In this document: positions 1 through 7,834 of the stretch, piece after piece | Position numbering within the stretch: the first letter of the stretch is position 1 | How the letters are laid out: each line of letters begins with the position of its first letter | NCBI GenBank assembly: GCA_041168905.1 | Contig: JBEEJZ010000005.1 | Span: 57,340 to 121,339 of the forward strand | Reading direction: 5' to 3' | From: JBEEJZ01 sp041168905 | GTDB lineage: Bacteria; Pseudomonadota; Gammaproteobacteria; Burkholderiales; Burkholderiaceae_C | Length of the DNA: 64,000 nt | Notes under the pieces: model-generated | Seen by the model: the letters and a program-made list of their open reading frames with translations, nothing else | Databases searched by the model: none | Told to the model about the DNA's origin: nothing | Program-made: the position numbers and the translations under genes

Positions 1-420
1 TTCCGCCGACTCAAAGACGACGAAAACAACCGCCTCCAGCTCGGCTGGAACCTGCAGCGCACCCTTTCCAAAATCAACTACCGCATCCACACCGACGCCA
101 TCAAAGACACCCTGATCCCGCCCACCATCACCAGAGCCCAGGCCAGCCAGGTGTACGCCAGCGAGGCCGACTTGCTGAACGTGGCCCTCTTTGGCCACAC
201 CGCCAAACAGTGGCAGGACGCTCACCCTCAAGCCCAAGGCAACCAGCGCGACAACGCCACGCTAGAACAGTTGGTGGTGCTCACCAACCTGGAAAGCCTC
301 AACGCCGTCTTCATCCGCCAAGGCCTGCCCGCGCCCGATCGCCTGCAAAAGCTCAACGAGATTGCCATCTCGCAAATGCGCAGCTTGCTGAAGGACCACC
401 ACATCAAAAGGCTGGCATGA
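1..420 (+). CDS. KilA-N domain protein, C-terminal part (5' end outside window)
   Basis: The reading frame is open from base 1 to the TGA at 418-420, giving about 139 residues, so the gene starts upstream of the window. The C-terminal stretch with YASEADLLNVALFG and TAKQW, followed by LVVLTNLESLNAVFIRQG, matches from memory the tail of small bacterial KilA-N domain proteins; the DNA-binding KilA-N domain itself would lie before base 1. Such proteins are typical of phages and genomic islands, and their cellular role is mostly unknown. The next gene, metH, is a housekeeping gene under its own riboswitch, so no functional link is implied. The family assignment rests on the tail only and is moderate. 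Confidence 0.6.
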   Translation, partial: FRRLKDDENNRLQLGWNLQRTLSKINYRIHTDAIKDTLIPPTITRAQASQVYASEADLLNVALFGHTAKQWQDAHPQAQGNQRDNATLEQLVVLTNLESLNAVFIRQGLPAPDRLQKLNEIAISQMRSLLKDHHIKRLA

Positions 421-483
421 GTTGGGCTTGAGCGCATTGCCCTGAGCCCGCAGGCTTGCCGGATTCAGCCCTTAAAATCCCCC

Positions 484-576
484 GATCCAAGGAGCGTTGC
501 AGCGGGGGTGGTTCAAGCCCCTGTCAGGCTTGGATGTCCCCAACGACGCTCACCTGATGGCTCATTGACAGGTGAG
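484..576 (+). promoter_or_regulatory. SAH (S-adenosylhomocysteine) riboswitch with translational expression platform
   Basis: The sequence shows P1 (ATCCAAG at 485-491 paired with CTTGGAT at 529-535), an inner hairpin (GGGG near 505-508 with CCCC at 518-521), and the pseudoknot (GAGCG at 492-496 with CGCTC at 547-551). The conserved GGAGCGTTGCAGCG core of SAH riboswitches is present. CTCACCTG at 549-556 can instead pair with CAGGTGAG at 569-576, which contains the ribosome binding site of metH. SAH binding would hold CGCTC in the pseudoknot and free the ribosome site, switching methionine synthase on when SAH accumulates. The class is known before ahcY and metH in beta- and gammaproteobacteria; the on-switch logic is inferred from the alternative pairing. 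Confidence 0.9.
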
Positions 577-580
577 ATGT

Positions 581-3373
581 ATGTCCGAATTTCGTCCCGA
601 TTCCCTTTCCACTTCTTCAGATGCCCTTGCTGGCACTGACAAGGCTGCCGTGCCGCCGCCCATGCTCTTGTCGGGCCTGGAGCCCATCGTCATCGGCGAG
701 GACGCCTTGTTCGTCAATATCGGCGAGCGCACCAATGTGACGGGTTCCAAGGCCTTTGCCCGCATGATCCTGAATGGCGAGTTCGATCAGGCTTTGTCGG
801 TGGCGCGCCAGCAGGTGGAAAACGGCGCCCAGATCATCGACGTGAACATGGACGAGGCCATGCTCGACAGCCAGGCTGCCATGGTGCGGTTTTTGAATCT
901 GATGGCCAGCGAACCCGACATTGCCCGGGTGCCGGTGATGGTGGACTCCAGCAAGTGGGAGGTGATCGAGGCCGGGCTGCGCTGCATCCAGGGCAAGGGC
1001 ATCGTCAACTCCATCAGCATGAAAGAAGGTGTGGAGACCTTCAAGCGCCAAGCTACGCTGGTGCGCCGCTATGGTGCAGCAGCGGTGGTGATGGCCTTTG
1101 ATGAAAAAGGGCAGGCCGACACCTACCAACGCAAGATCGAGATTTGCGAGCGTGCTTACCGCATCCTGGTGGACGAGGTGGGCTTTCCGCCCGAAGACAT
1201 CATCTTCGACCCCAACATCTTTGCCATTGCCACCGGCATCGAAGAACACAACAACTACGCGGTCGATTTCATTGAAGCCACCCGCTGGATCAAGCAAAAC
1301 CTGCCCGGTGCCAAAGTGTCGGGCGGGGTGAGCAATGTGTCGTTCAGCTTCCGGGGCAACGACCCGGTGCGCGAGGCCATCCACACCGTGTTTCTGTACC
1401 ACGCCATCCTGGCGGGCATGGACATGGGCATCGTCAACGCCGGTATGGTGGGTGTGTACGACGACCTGGAGCCCACACTGCGCGAGCGCGTGGAAGACGT
1501 GGTGTTGAACCGCCGCCCAGACGCCGGCGAGCGCCTGGTGGAAATTGCCGAAACCGCCAAGAGCGGTGCCAAGGACGAAAGCAAAAAGCTGGAATGGCGT
1601 GGCACGCCCGAACACCCGGTCAGCGTGGAACAGCGCCTGAGCCACGCCATGGTGCACGGCATTACCGACTTCATCACCCAGGACACCGAAGAGGCCTACC
1701 AGGCGGTGTTGGCCCGGGGCGGTCGCCCGCTGCACGTGATTGAAGGCCCGCTGATGGACGGCATGAACATCGTGGGCGACCTGTTTGGTCAGGGCAAGAT
1801 GTTTTTGCCGCAGGTGGTGAAAAGCGCGCGGGTCATGAAGTCGGCCGTGGCGCACCTGATTCCCTACATCGAGGAAGAGAAGCGCCTGGACGAAGCCGCT
1901 GGCCGCGACGTGCGCACCAAGGGCAAGATCATCATTGCCACGGTCAAAGGCGATGTGCACGACATCGGCAAGAACATCGTCACCGTTGTTCTGCAGTGCA
2001 ACAACTTCGAGGTGGTGAACATGGGCGTGATGGTGCCCTGCCACGAGATTCTGGCGCGCGCCAAGGCAGAGGGGGCCGACATCGTGGGCCTGTCCGGCCT
2101 GATCACCCCCAGCCTGGAAGAGATGCAGTACGTGGCCGGGGAAATGCAGAAGGACGCGCATTTCCGCCTGCGCAAAATCCCGTTGATGATCGGCGGGGCC
2201 ACCACCAGCCGCGTGCACACCGCCGTCAAGATCGCCCAGCACTACGAAGGACCCGTGGTCTATGTGCCCGATGCTTCGCGCAGTGTGGGCGTGGCGCAAA
2301 GCCTGCTGAGCGAGCATGCAGCCGCCTTTGTGGCCGAGTTGAACGCCGACTACGAGCGTGTGCGCCAACAGCATGCCAACAAGAAGCAGACACCTCTGTG
2401 GCCGCTGGCCAAGGCGCGCGCCAACAAAGCGACCATCGACTGGGCGGCCTACAGGCCCACCCAGCCCAAGTTCATCGGTCGGCGGATGTTCAAGAACTTC
2501 GATTTGACGGAGCTGGCCAGGTACATCGACTGGGGTCCGTTCTTCCAGACCTGGGATCTGGCCGGGCCTTTCCCGCAGATTTTGAAGGACGAGGTGGTGG
2601 GTTCAGAGGCGCAGCGTGTGTTCAGCGATGGCAAACGCATGCTGCAGCGCCTGATTGAGGGCCGCTGGCTCACCGCCAACGGTGTGGTCGGCCTGTACCC
2701 CGCCAACAGTGTGGGCGATGACATCGTGCTCTACACCGACGAGTCACGCAGCGAGGTGGCGATGACCTGGCACGGTCTGCGTCAGCAAACCGAAAAACAG
2801 GTGATAGACGGCGTCATGCGACCCAGCCGCTGCCTGAGCGACTTTGTCGCGCCCAAGCAATCAGGCGTGGCCGACTACGTGGGTCTGTTTGCCGTGACGG
2901 CGGGCCTGGGGGTGGACAAGAAGGAAAAAGCCTTCATGGACGACCATGACGACTACTCCGCCATCATGCTCAAGGCCTTGGCGGACCGTCTGGCCGAGGC
3001 CTTTGCCGAGTGCCTGCACCACCGCGTGCGCACCGACCTGTGGGGCTATACGCCCGACGAGGCCTTGAGCAACGAAGACCTGATCGCCGAAAAATACCGG
3101 GGCATACGCCCCGCACCGGGCTACCCGGCCTGCCCCGACCACAGCCCCAAGCACGCCATGTTCGAACTGTTGCAATGCGCCGACATCGGCATGGGCCTGA
3201 CCGAGAGCCTGGCCATGACCCCGGCCGCCAGCGTCAGTGGCTTCTACCTGGGCCACCCCGACAGCAGCTATTTCAACGTCGGCAAGATCGGCGAGGATCA
3301 ATTGCACGACCTGGCCCAGCGCCGGGGTATGGATGCCGCTGCCTTGCAGCGTTTGCTGGCGCCGAACCTGTAG
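581..3373 (+). CDS. metH: Cobalamin-dependent methionine synthase, pterin/B12/activation part (split MetH)
   Basis: This enzyme moves the methyl group of methyl-tetrahydrofolate through cobalamin to homocysteine, making methionine in the cytoplasm. The 930 residues contain the pterin-binding barrel (about 33-300, GERTNVTGS), the B12 cap (about 345-425), the cobalamin Rossmann domain with D458-V-H460-D-I-G (H460 is the lower cobalt ligand) and the reactivation domain with the SAM motif R843-PAPGYPACPDH. The N-terminal zinc/homocysteine domain of the 1,200-residue E. coli enzyme is absent, as in Burkholderiales that encode it separately (metH1). No metH1 is seen here. ATG 581 is preferred over GTG 572, because the AGGTGAG ribosome site released by the riboswitch ends at 576. 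Confidence 0.95.
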   Translation: MSEFRPDSLSTSSDALAGTDKAAVPPPMLLSGLEPIVIGEDALFVNIGERTNVTGSKAFARMILNGEFDQALSVARQQVENGAQIIDVNMDEAMLDSQAAMVRFLNLMASEPDIARVPVMVDSSKWEVIEAGLRCIQGKGIVNSISMKEGVETFKRQATLVRRYGAAAVVMAFDEKGQADTYQRKIEICERAYRILVDEVGFPPEDIIFDPNIFAIATGIEEHNNYAVDFIEATRWIKQNLPGAKVSGGVSNVSFSFRGNDPVREAIHTVFLYHAILAGMDMGIVNAGMVGVYDDLEPTLRERVEDVVLNRRPDAGERLVEIAETAKSGAKDESKKLEWRGTPEHPVSVEQRLSHAMVHGITDFITQDTEEAYQAVLARGGRPLHVIEGPLMDGMNIVGDLFGQGKMFLPQVVKSARVMKSAVAHLIPYIEEEKRLDEAAGRDVRTKGKIIIATVKGDVHDIGKNIVTVVLQCNNFEVVNMGVMVPCHEILARAKAEGADIVGLSGLITPSLEEMQYVAGEMQKDAHFRLRKIPLMIGGATTSRVHTAVKIAQHYEGPVVYVPDASRSVGVAQSLLSEHAAAFVAELNADYERVRQQHANKKQTPLWPLAKARANKATIDWAAYRPTQPKFIGRRMFKNFDLTELARYIDWGPFFQTWDLAGPFPQILKDEVVGSEAQRVFSDGKRMLQRLIEGRWLTANGVVGLYPANSVGDDIVLYTDESRSEVAMTWHGLRQQTEKQVIDGVMRPSRCLSDFVAPKQSGVADYVGLFAVTAGLGVDKKEKAFMDDHDDYSAIMLKALADRLAEAFAECLHHRVRTDLWGYTPDEALSNEDLIAEKYRGIRPAPGYPACPDHSPKHAMFELLQCADIGMGLTESLAMTPAASVSGFYLGHPDSSYFNVGKIGEDQLHDLAQRRGMDAAALQRLLAPNL

Positions 3374-3391
3374 CCAGTCTGTAGATAAGTG

Positions 3392-3411
3392 CGACGCCCG
3401 ATCAGGCGTCG
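3392..3411. terminator. Stem-loop between convergent metH and yoeB
   Basis: CGACGCC (3392-3398) pairs with GGCGTCG (3405-3411) around a six-base loop. It lies just after the metH stop and overlaps the yoeB stop codon, where a bidirectional terminator would be expected. There is no U-tract on either side, so termination is only suggested. Confidence 0.35.
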
Positions 3412-3668
3412 TAATGAAATCGGCAGGCAATCAGCACTAGCTCTGTGTCTGTGGCCCGGTACACAAGGCGGTGCACATCGTCGATGCGTCTGGACCAATA
3501 GCCTGAGAGATTCCCGACCAAGGGCTCTGGCTTGCCGATGCCCTTGAAGGGTTCACGCGCGGCGGCCGCGATCAGGGTATTGATGCGTTTGAGGGTTTTC
3601 CGGTCCTGGCCTTGCCACCAGCAGTAGGCCTCCCAGGCATCTGGCACAAACCGAATTTCCCGCGCCAT
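3402..3668 (-). CDS. yoeB: YoeB/Txe family mRNA interferase toxin
   Basis: YoeB toxins are small RelE-fold RNases that cut mRNA on the ribosome; the partner antitoxin YefM neutralises them. The 88 residues match the usual length. The KPEPL, NLSGYWSRRI, HRLVY and CRFHYD blocks are all present, so the residues equivalent to E. coli Glu46, Arg65 and His83 are kept (E48, R67, H85). The gene follows the antitoxin with a 3-base gap, the normal order for this family. Nothing suggests inactivation. Function is assigned with high confidence from motifs and pairing. Confidence 0.93.
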   Translation of the reverse strand: MAREIRFVPDAWEAYCWWQGQDRKTLKRINTLIAAAAREPFKGIGKPEPLVGNLSGYWSRRIDDVHRLVYRATDTELVLIACRFHYDA

Positions 3669-3671
3669 GCC

Positions 3672-3926
3672 TCAGGCCTTGGCCAATTCACGCCGCTGGG
3701 CCTGGCCGTCCCTGTCTTGCTGCACCGCCTTTGCCAGTGCTGCTGCGTTGGCAGGGGTCGACAAGAGATGCATGGTTTCCATGAGGCTTTGGTAGTGATC
3801 GAGCGACATGACCACTGCATCCGCACCACCACGCCGGCTGATGACGGTCACGTCAGCATCGTCATGCACTTGATCCAGCACCGCTTTCAATGAGCTGCGA
3901 GCCTCCGAATAGGTCATAACTCTCAT
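3672..3926 (-). CDS. yefM: YefM/Phd family antitoxin
   Basis: This 84-residue protein begins MRVMTYSEARSS and has the Phd/YefM N-terminal DNA-binding fold followed by SRRGGADAVVMSLDHYQSL, the family hallmark. It would bind and silence YoeB and repress its own promoter. ATG at 3926 is preferred to the further-upstream start because GAGAGGG lies a few bases before it; the extra 18 residues upstream do not look like family sequence. M22 (3917) is another possible start. A TGTACA operator core lies upstream at 3944-3949. Confidence 0.9.
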   Translation of the reverse strand: MRVMTYSEARSSLKAVLDQVHDDADVTVISRRGGADAVVMSLDHYQSLMETMHLLSTPANAAALAKAVQQDRDGQAQRRELAKA

Positions 3927-3943
3927 AGCTACCCTCTCATACC

Positions 3944-3949
3944 TGTACA
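3944..3949. promoter_or_regulatory. Putative YefM operator core TGTACA
   Basis: TGTACA lies 18 bases upstream of the yefM start. In E. coli, YefM and YefM-YoeB bind palindromes with a TGTACA core at this position, so autoregulation is likely. Only one clear core is seen; a second repeat is not obvious. Confidence 0.5.
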
Positions 3950-4006
3950 AAAAGTGGTGCAAGTATAGCCCCGCGTGCACAGCATTGCAGGCGAGCGAGG
4001 GGGGCT

Positions 4007-5545
4007 TTACGCCCCGCCAGACCGCCCGGTGCGGCGGTACTGCATGGCTTCGGCCACATGGCTGACCTGAGTGCTGGTGCTGCCAGCCAGGTCAGCAATG
4101 GTGCGTGCTACCTTGAGGGCCCGGTGGGTGCTGCGGGCCGACCAGCCCAGCCGGGCGGCGGCCACGTTCAGAAACTTGACTGCATCCGGCTCCAGCAGCA
4201 GGTGAGTGTCGATGTTTTGCCCTTGCAAGGCCTGGTTGGAGCTGCCCTGGCGCTGCATCGCCCGTGCTCGCGCTGCGCTACAGCGCTCGCGGATGGAGGC
4301 GGTGCCCTCGCCGGCGGGGGACTGCAGCAGATCGGCGGGGGCCAGGGTGGGCACCTCGATGTGCAGATCAATGCGGTCAAGCAATGGGCCGCTGAGCTTG
4401 CTCTGGTAGCGCGCCACTTGGTCGGGCGTGCACCGGCAGGCGGTCTGGCGCGAGCCCAGGTAACCACAGGGGCAGGGATTCATGGCACCGATGAGCTGGA
4501 AGCGTGCCGGAAACTCGGCCCGCCGGGCCGCACGAGAGATGGTGATGGTGCCGGTTTCCAGCGGCTCGCGCAGCGCCTCCAGTGCGGCACGGGGGAACTC
4601 GGGCAATTCATCCAGAAACAGCACACCGTGGTGCGCCAGGGAGATTTCGCCAGGTCGGGGTGGCGAGCCGCCACCCACCAGGGCCACTGCGCTTGCCGTG
4701 TGATGCGGGCCACAGGTAGGGCGTGTGGCCCAGCGCGCCAGGCTGAAGCGCCCGGCCAGTGATGCCACCGCCGCACTTTGCAGCGCCTCCTCGATGGTCA
4801 TGGGCGGCAGCAAGCCGGCAAAGCGCTGGGCCAGCATGGACTTGCCGGAGCCCGGTGGGCCGGACATCAGCAAACTGTGCCCGCCAGCGGCGGCAATCTC
4901 CATGGCGCGCTTGGCAGCGGCCTGGCCTTTCACATCAGCCAGATCGGGGTACGCCTCGGTGGCGGCCAGGGGCGAGGTGCTCAGGCGCGACCAGCCTGTG
5001 GCGGGAGTTGATTCAGTGGCGCCGGTATCAGGCAAGAATTGCTGCACCACATCGAGCAAGTGCGCGGCTCGGTAGACCTGAGCAGTGGGCACCAGCGCGG
5101 CCTCTTCGGCGCTGCCGGGCGGCAGCACCAGGCGGGTGACCACTTGCGTGGCATGCAGGGCCAAGCTCATGGCCAAGGCACCGCGCACGGCCCGCAACTC
5201 GCCCGACAGTGACAGCTCGCCCGCAAATTCCCATCCCGCCAGGCGGGCCGCGTCTATTTGTCCACTGGCGGCCAGAATGCCCAGCGCAATGGGCAAATCA
5301 AAGCGTCCAGAGTCCTTGGGCAGGTCGGCTGGTGCCAGATTGACGGTGATGCGCTTGTTGTGCGGAAACTCCAATCCCGCATTCTGTATGGCAGAGCGCA
5401 CGCGTTCGCGGGCTTCCTTGACTTCAACATCGGCCAGCCCCACCAAAGTGAAGCTCGGCAGGCCGTTAGCCAGATGCACCTCAACGGTGACTGAAGCGGC
5501 TTCCAGCCCCAGCAATGCACGACTTTGCACCAAAGACAAGCTCAT
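4007..5545 (-). CDS. comM: YifB/ComM family Mg-chelatase-like AAA+ helicase
   Basis: ComM is a hexameric AAA+ helicase that drives branch migration of DNA strands during natural transformation and recombination in the cytoplasm. The 512 residues start MSLSLVQSRALLG, have the N-terminal Lon-like S5 fold, a Walker A motif GPPGSGKS (K235), a Walker B VLFLDELPEF, and the cysteine pairs of NPCPCGYLG and CRC before a C-terminal Mg-chelatase domain. ATG 5545 has GGGAGGT upstream, whereas the open frame further upstream has no family sequence. A LexA-type palindrome lies 73-88 bases before the start (5618-5633). Length and motifs are complete. Confidence 0.93.
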   Translation of the reverse strand: MSLSLVQSRALLGLEAASVTVEVHLANGLPSFTLVGLADVEVKEARERVRSAIQNAGLEFPHNKRITVNLAPADLPKDSGRFDLPIALGILAASGQIDAARLAGWEFAGELSLSGELRAVRGALAMSLALHATQVVTRLVLPPGSAEEAALVPTAQVYRAAHLLDVVQQFLPDTGATESTPATGWSRLSTSPLAATEAYPDLADVKGQAAAKRAMEIAAAGGHSLLMSGPPGSGKSMLAQRFAGLLPPMTIEEALQSAAVASLAGRFSLARWATRPTCGPHHTASAVALVGGGSPPRPGEISLAHHGVLFLDELPEFPRAALEALREPLETGTITISRAARRAEFPARFQLIGAMNPCPCGYLGSRQTACRCTPDQVARYQSKLSGPLLDRIDLHIEVPTLAPADLLQSPAGEGTASIRERCSAARARAMQRQGSSNQALQGQNIDTHLLLEPDAVKFLNVAAARLGWSARSTHRALKVARTIADLAGSTSTQVSHVAEAMQYRRTGRSGGA

Positions 5546-5617
5546 GATCGTTACCTCCCAAAATGGTGCATGCGGGCTGAGTGGGATGCCCAAAATCAGG
5601 CGTTGCATCAAAAATAA

Positions 5618-5633
5618 CTGTTTATTTATACAG
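5618..5633. promoter_or_regulatory. LexA (SOS) box between comM and glnK
   Basis: CTGT-TTATTTAT-ACAG matches the beta/gammaproteobacterial LexA consensus CTGT-N8-ACAG exactly, with an AT-rich centre. It lies 73-88 bases upstream of comM (reverse) and 141 bases upstream of glnK (forward). comM is the more plausible target since it encodes a DNA repair/recombination-type helicase, while glnK has its own sigma-54 promoter downstream of the box. Confidence 0.6.
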
Positions 5634-5693
5634 ATAGCATAACGCGATTGGATCGGTCGCAAGCCGCCAATGGCGGCCAGATCCAAAAATACC

Positions 5694-5709
5694 TGGCATG
5701 TTTTGTGCT
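5694..5709 (+). promoter_or_regulatory. Sigma-54 (RpoN) promoter for glnK-amtB
   Basis: TGGCATG-TTTT-GTGCT matches the -24/-12 consensus TGGCACG-N4-TTGCW with the essential GG and GC correctly spaced. Transcription would start near 5720, about 55 bases before glnK. An NtrC half-site-like TGGTGCA is at 5564-5570, at a normal enhancer distance, but a full dyad is not clear. Control of glnK-amtB by NtrC and sigma-54 is well known in proteobacteria. Confidence 0.7.
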
Positions 5710-5773
5710 GAAGTGCATCCGCCTAGGCCCATAGCATGAGCCACCGATCCCCCATACATCCGTAGGAGAACCC

Positions 5774-6112
5774 ATGAAAATCGTGACGGCCATCATCAAA
5801 CCGTTCAAGCTTGACGAGGTACGTGAAGCCCTTTCTGCCATCGGCGTGCAAGGGATTACCGTGACTGAAGTCAAGGGCTTCGGCCGACAAAAAGGCCATA
5901 CCGAGCTGTACCGCGGCGCTGAATACGTGGTCGACTTCCTGCCCAAGGTCAAGATCGAAGCCGCCATTGCCACCGAGCTGGTGGATCAGGTGATCGAAGC
6001 CATCGAAGGTGCCGCACGTACCGGCAAGATCGGCGACGGCAAGATTTTTGTCTCCAGCCTTGAACAAGTAGTGCGCATCCGCACAGGCGAAACCGGCAAG
6101 GACGCGCTCTGA
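5774..6112 (+). CDS. glnK: PII nitrogen regulatory protein (GlnK type)
   Basis: PII proteins are trimeric sensors of 2-oxoglutarate, ATP/ADP and, through uridylylation, glutamine. The 112-residue length is exact for the family. The T-loop has Tyr51 in RGAEYVVDF, the uridylylation site, and the C-terminal KIGDGKIFV nucleotide-binding signature is present. It lies 49 bases before amtB, so this is the GlnK paralogue, which plugs AmtB when ammonium is plentiful. A ribosome site (TAGGAGA) precedes ATG 5774. Confidence 0.95.
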   Translation: MKIVTAIIKPFKLDEVREALSAIGVQGITVTEVKGFGRQKGHTELYRGAEYVVDFLPKVKIEAAIATELVDQVIEAIEGAARTGKIGDGKIFVSSLEQVVRIRTGETGKDAL

Positions 6113-6161
6113 CGCGACGGACTTCTCGCTTCTGAATCTCCCCCGAACAGAGAACAACGCT

Positions 6162-7706
6162 ATGAAAAAACTACTTCTCTCCCTCGCTCTGGGCTTGGGT
6201 CTGCTCATGGGCGGCACTGCCGCAATGGCGCAAAACGCAGCACCTGCTGCCGTGACCGCTGAAGCCAAACCTGCTGAGGCCGCCAAGGTCGAAGCGCCCG
6301 CCGCCGCCGCAGCCGATGCTGCTCCCGCACCTGCTGCCCCCGCTGCTGCAGAAGCTGCTGCACCCGCACCTGTCCCCAACAAGGGCGATACCGCCTGGAT
6401 GATGGTTTCCACCCTGCTGGTTATTTTGATGACCGTGCCAGGCCTGGCCCTGTTCTATGGCGGCCTGGTCCGCAGCAAGAACATGCTGTCGGTGCTGATG
6501 CAGGTGATGGTCACCTTCTCGCTGATCGTTGTGCTGTGGTTCATTTATGGCTACAGCCTGGCGTTCACCGAGGGCAATGCCTTCATCGGCGGTTTTGACC
6601 GACTGTTCATGAAAGGCATCTGGGACAACGTCGCCGGTACTTTCGTGAATTCGGCCACCTTTAGCAAGGGCGTGGTCATTCCCGAGATCGTGTTCGCTGC
6701 TTTCCAGGCAACCTTTGCCGGCATCACCTGTGCCCTGATCGTGGGTGCCTTTGCCGAGCGCATGAAGTTCTCTGCCGTGCTGATGTTCATGGTGCTGTGG
6801 TTCACCTTCAGCTATGCCCCGGTCGCCCACATGGTGTGGTTCTGGATGGGTCCTGACGCCTACGCTACCAAGGAAGTTGCCGACGCCATGACCTCCAAAG
6901 CGGGTTATCTGTGGCAGACCGGCGCGCTGGACTTTGCTGGCGGTACCGTGGTGCACATCAACGCCGCTGTGGCTGGCTTGGTCGGTGCGTTCATGAGCGG
7001 CAAGCGCATTGGTTATGGCAAGGAAGCCATGGCGCCTCACAGCCTGACGCTGACCATGGTGGGTGCTTCCCTGCTGTGGGTGGGCTGGTTCGGTTTCAAC
7101 GCCGGTTCCGCCCTCGAAGCCAACGGTTTCGCTGCCCTGGCCTTCATCAATACCTTTGCCGCCACCGCTGCTGCTGTGCTGGCCTGGTGCGTGGGTGAGT
7201 CGCTGATGCGTGGCAAAGCTTCCATGCTGGGTGCTGCTTCCGGTGCCGTTGCGGGTCTGGTGGCTATCACGCCTGCGGCCGGTAACGTGGGTATTGGTGG
7301 TGCGCTCATCATTGGTGCACTGGCTTCCTTTGCCTGCCTGTGGGGTGTCAATGGCCTGAAGAAGATGCTGGGTGCCGATGACTCGCTGGACGTGTTCGGT
7401 GTGCACGGTATCGGCGGTATCCTGGGTGCCTTGCTGACCGGCGTGTTCAACTCGCCTTCCCTGGGTGGCCCTGGCTACGTGGCTGACTGGGTGACCGTGA
7501 CCATGGTGACCGCTGCCGATTACTCGATTGCTGCGCAGGTCTGGGTGCAAGCCAAGGCCGTGCTCACCACCGTGGTCTGGTCCGCCGTGGTGTCTGTGAT
7601 CGCCTTCAAGCTGGTGGACATGACGATCGGTCTGCGCGTATCGGAAGAAGACGAGCGCGAAGGTCTGGACATCACCTCGCACGGTGAAACGGCTTACAGC
7701 CGCTGA
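6162..7706 (+). CDS. amtB: Ammonium transporter AmtB with N-terminal signal peptide and Ala/Pro-rich linker
   Basis: AmtB is a trimeric inner-membrane channel for ammonium. The protein (514 residues) starts with a cleavable-looking signal MKKLLLSLALGLGLLMGG ending AMAQ, followed by about 45 residues almost entirely of Ala, Pro, Glu and Lys before the first channel helix (WMMVSTLLVILMTVPGLALFYGG). The channel hallmarks FYGGLVR, FQATFAGITCALIVGAFAER and DVFGVHGIGG (pore histidine) are present. The exported low-complexity linker lengthens it compared with the roughly 400-residue mature E. coli protein. It is co-transcribed with glnK and ends in a strong terminator. Confidence 0.96.
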   Translation: MKKLLLSLALGLGLLMGGTAAMAQNAAPAAVTAEAKPAEAAKVEAPAAAAADAAPAPAAPAAAEAAAPAPVPNKGDTAWMMVSTLLVILMTVPGLALFYGGLVRSKNMLSVLMQVMVTFSLIVVLWFIYGYSLAFTEGNAFIGGFDRLFMKGIWDNVAGTFVNSATFSKGVVIPEIVFAAFQATFAGITCALIVGAFAERMKFSAVLMFMVLWFTFSYAPVAHMVWFWMGPDAYATKEVADAMTSKAGYLWQTGALDFAGGTVVHINAAVAGLVGAFMSGKRIGYGKEAMAPHSLTLTMVGASLLWVGWFGFNAGSALEANGFAALAFINTFAATAAAVLAWCVGESLMRGKASMLGAASGAVAGLVAITPAAGNVGIGGALIIGALASFACLWGVNGLKKMLGADDSLDVFGVHGIGGILGALLTGVFNSPSLGGPGYVADWVTVTMVTAADYSIAAQVWVQAKAVLTTVVWSAVVSVIAFKLVDMTIGLRVSEEDEREGLDITSHGETAYSR

Positions 7707-7743
7707 TTGTTCCCTTACCACTTTGCCGGGCTCTGAGCCTGGC

Positions 7744-7781
7744 AAAAAGCCCGCTAGCCTCCGTGCTCAGCGGGCTTTTTT
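7744..7781 (+). terminator. Rho-independent terminator after amtB
   Basis: AAAAAGCCCGCT (7744-7755) pairs perfectly with AGCGGGCTTTTT (7769-7780), followed by more T. The 12-bp stem and T-run are a classic intrinsic terminator closing the glnK-amtB operon. Confidence 0.92.
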
Positions 7782-7834
7782 GTGACCGGGCCACGGCCGT
7801 ACAGTGCACAATCTCCCGCTCGGAGAAACCACCC

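Noticed and set aside
617..2374. 585-codon open frame antisense to metH
   Set aside because: It is a codon-bias shadow: high third-position G+C keeps the opposite strand open. The composition (very His-, Ala- and Val-rich) is not protein-like, and metH motifs cover the other strand fully.
6171..7745. 524-codon frame antisense to amtB
   Set aside because: His/Gly/Gln-rich nonsense translation opposite a clearly conserved transporter; no ribosome site or family features.
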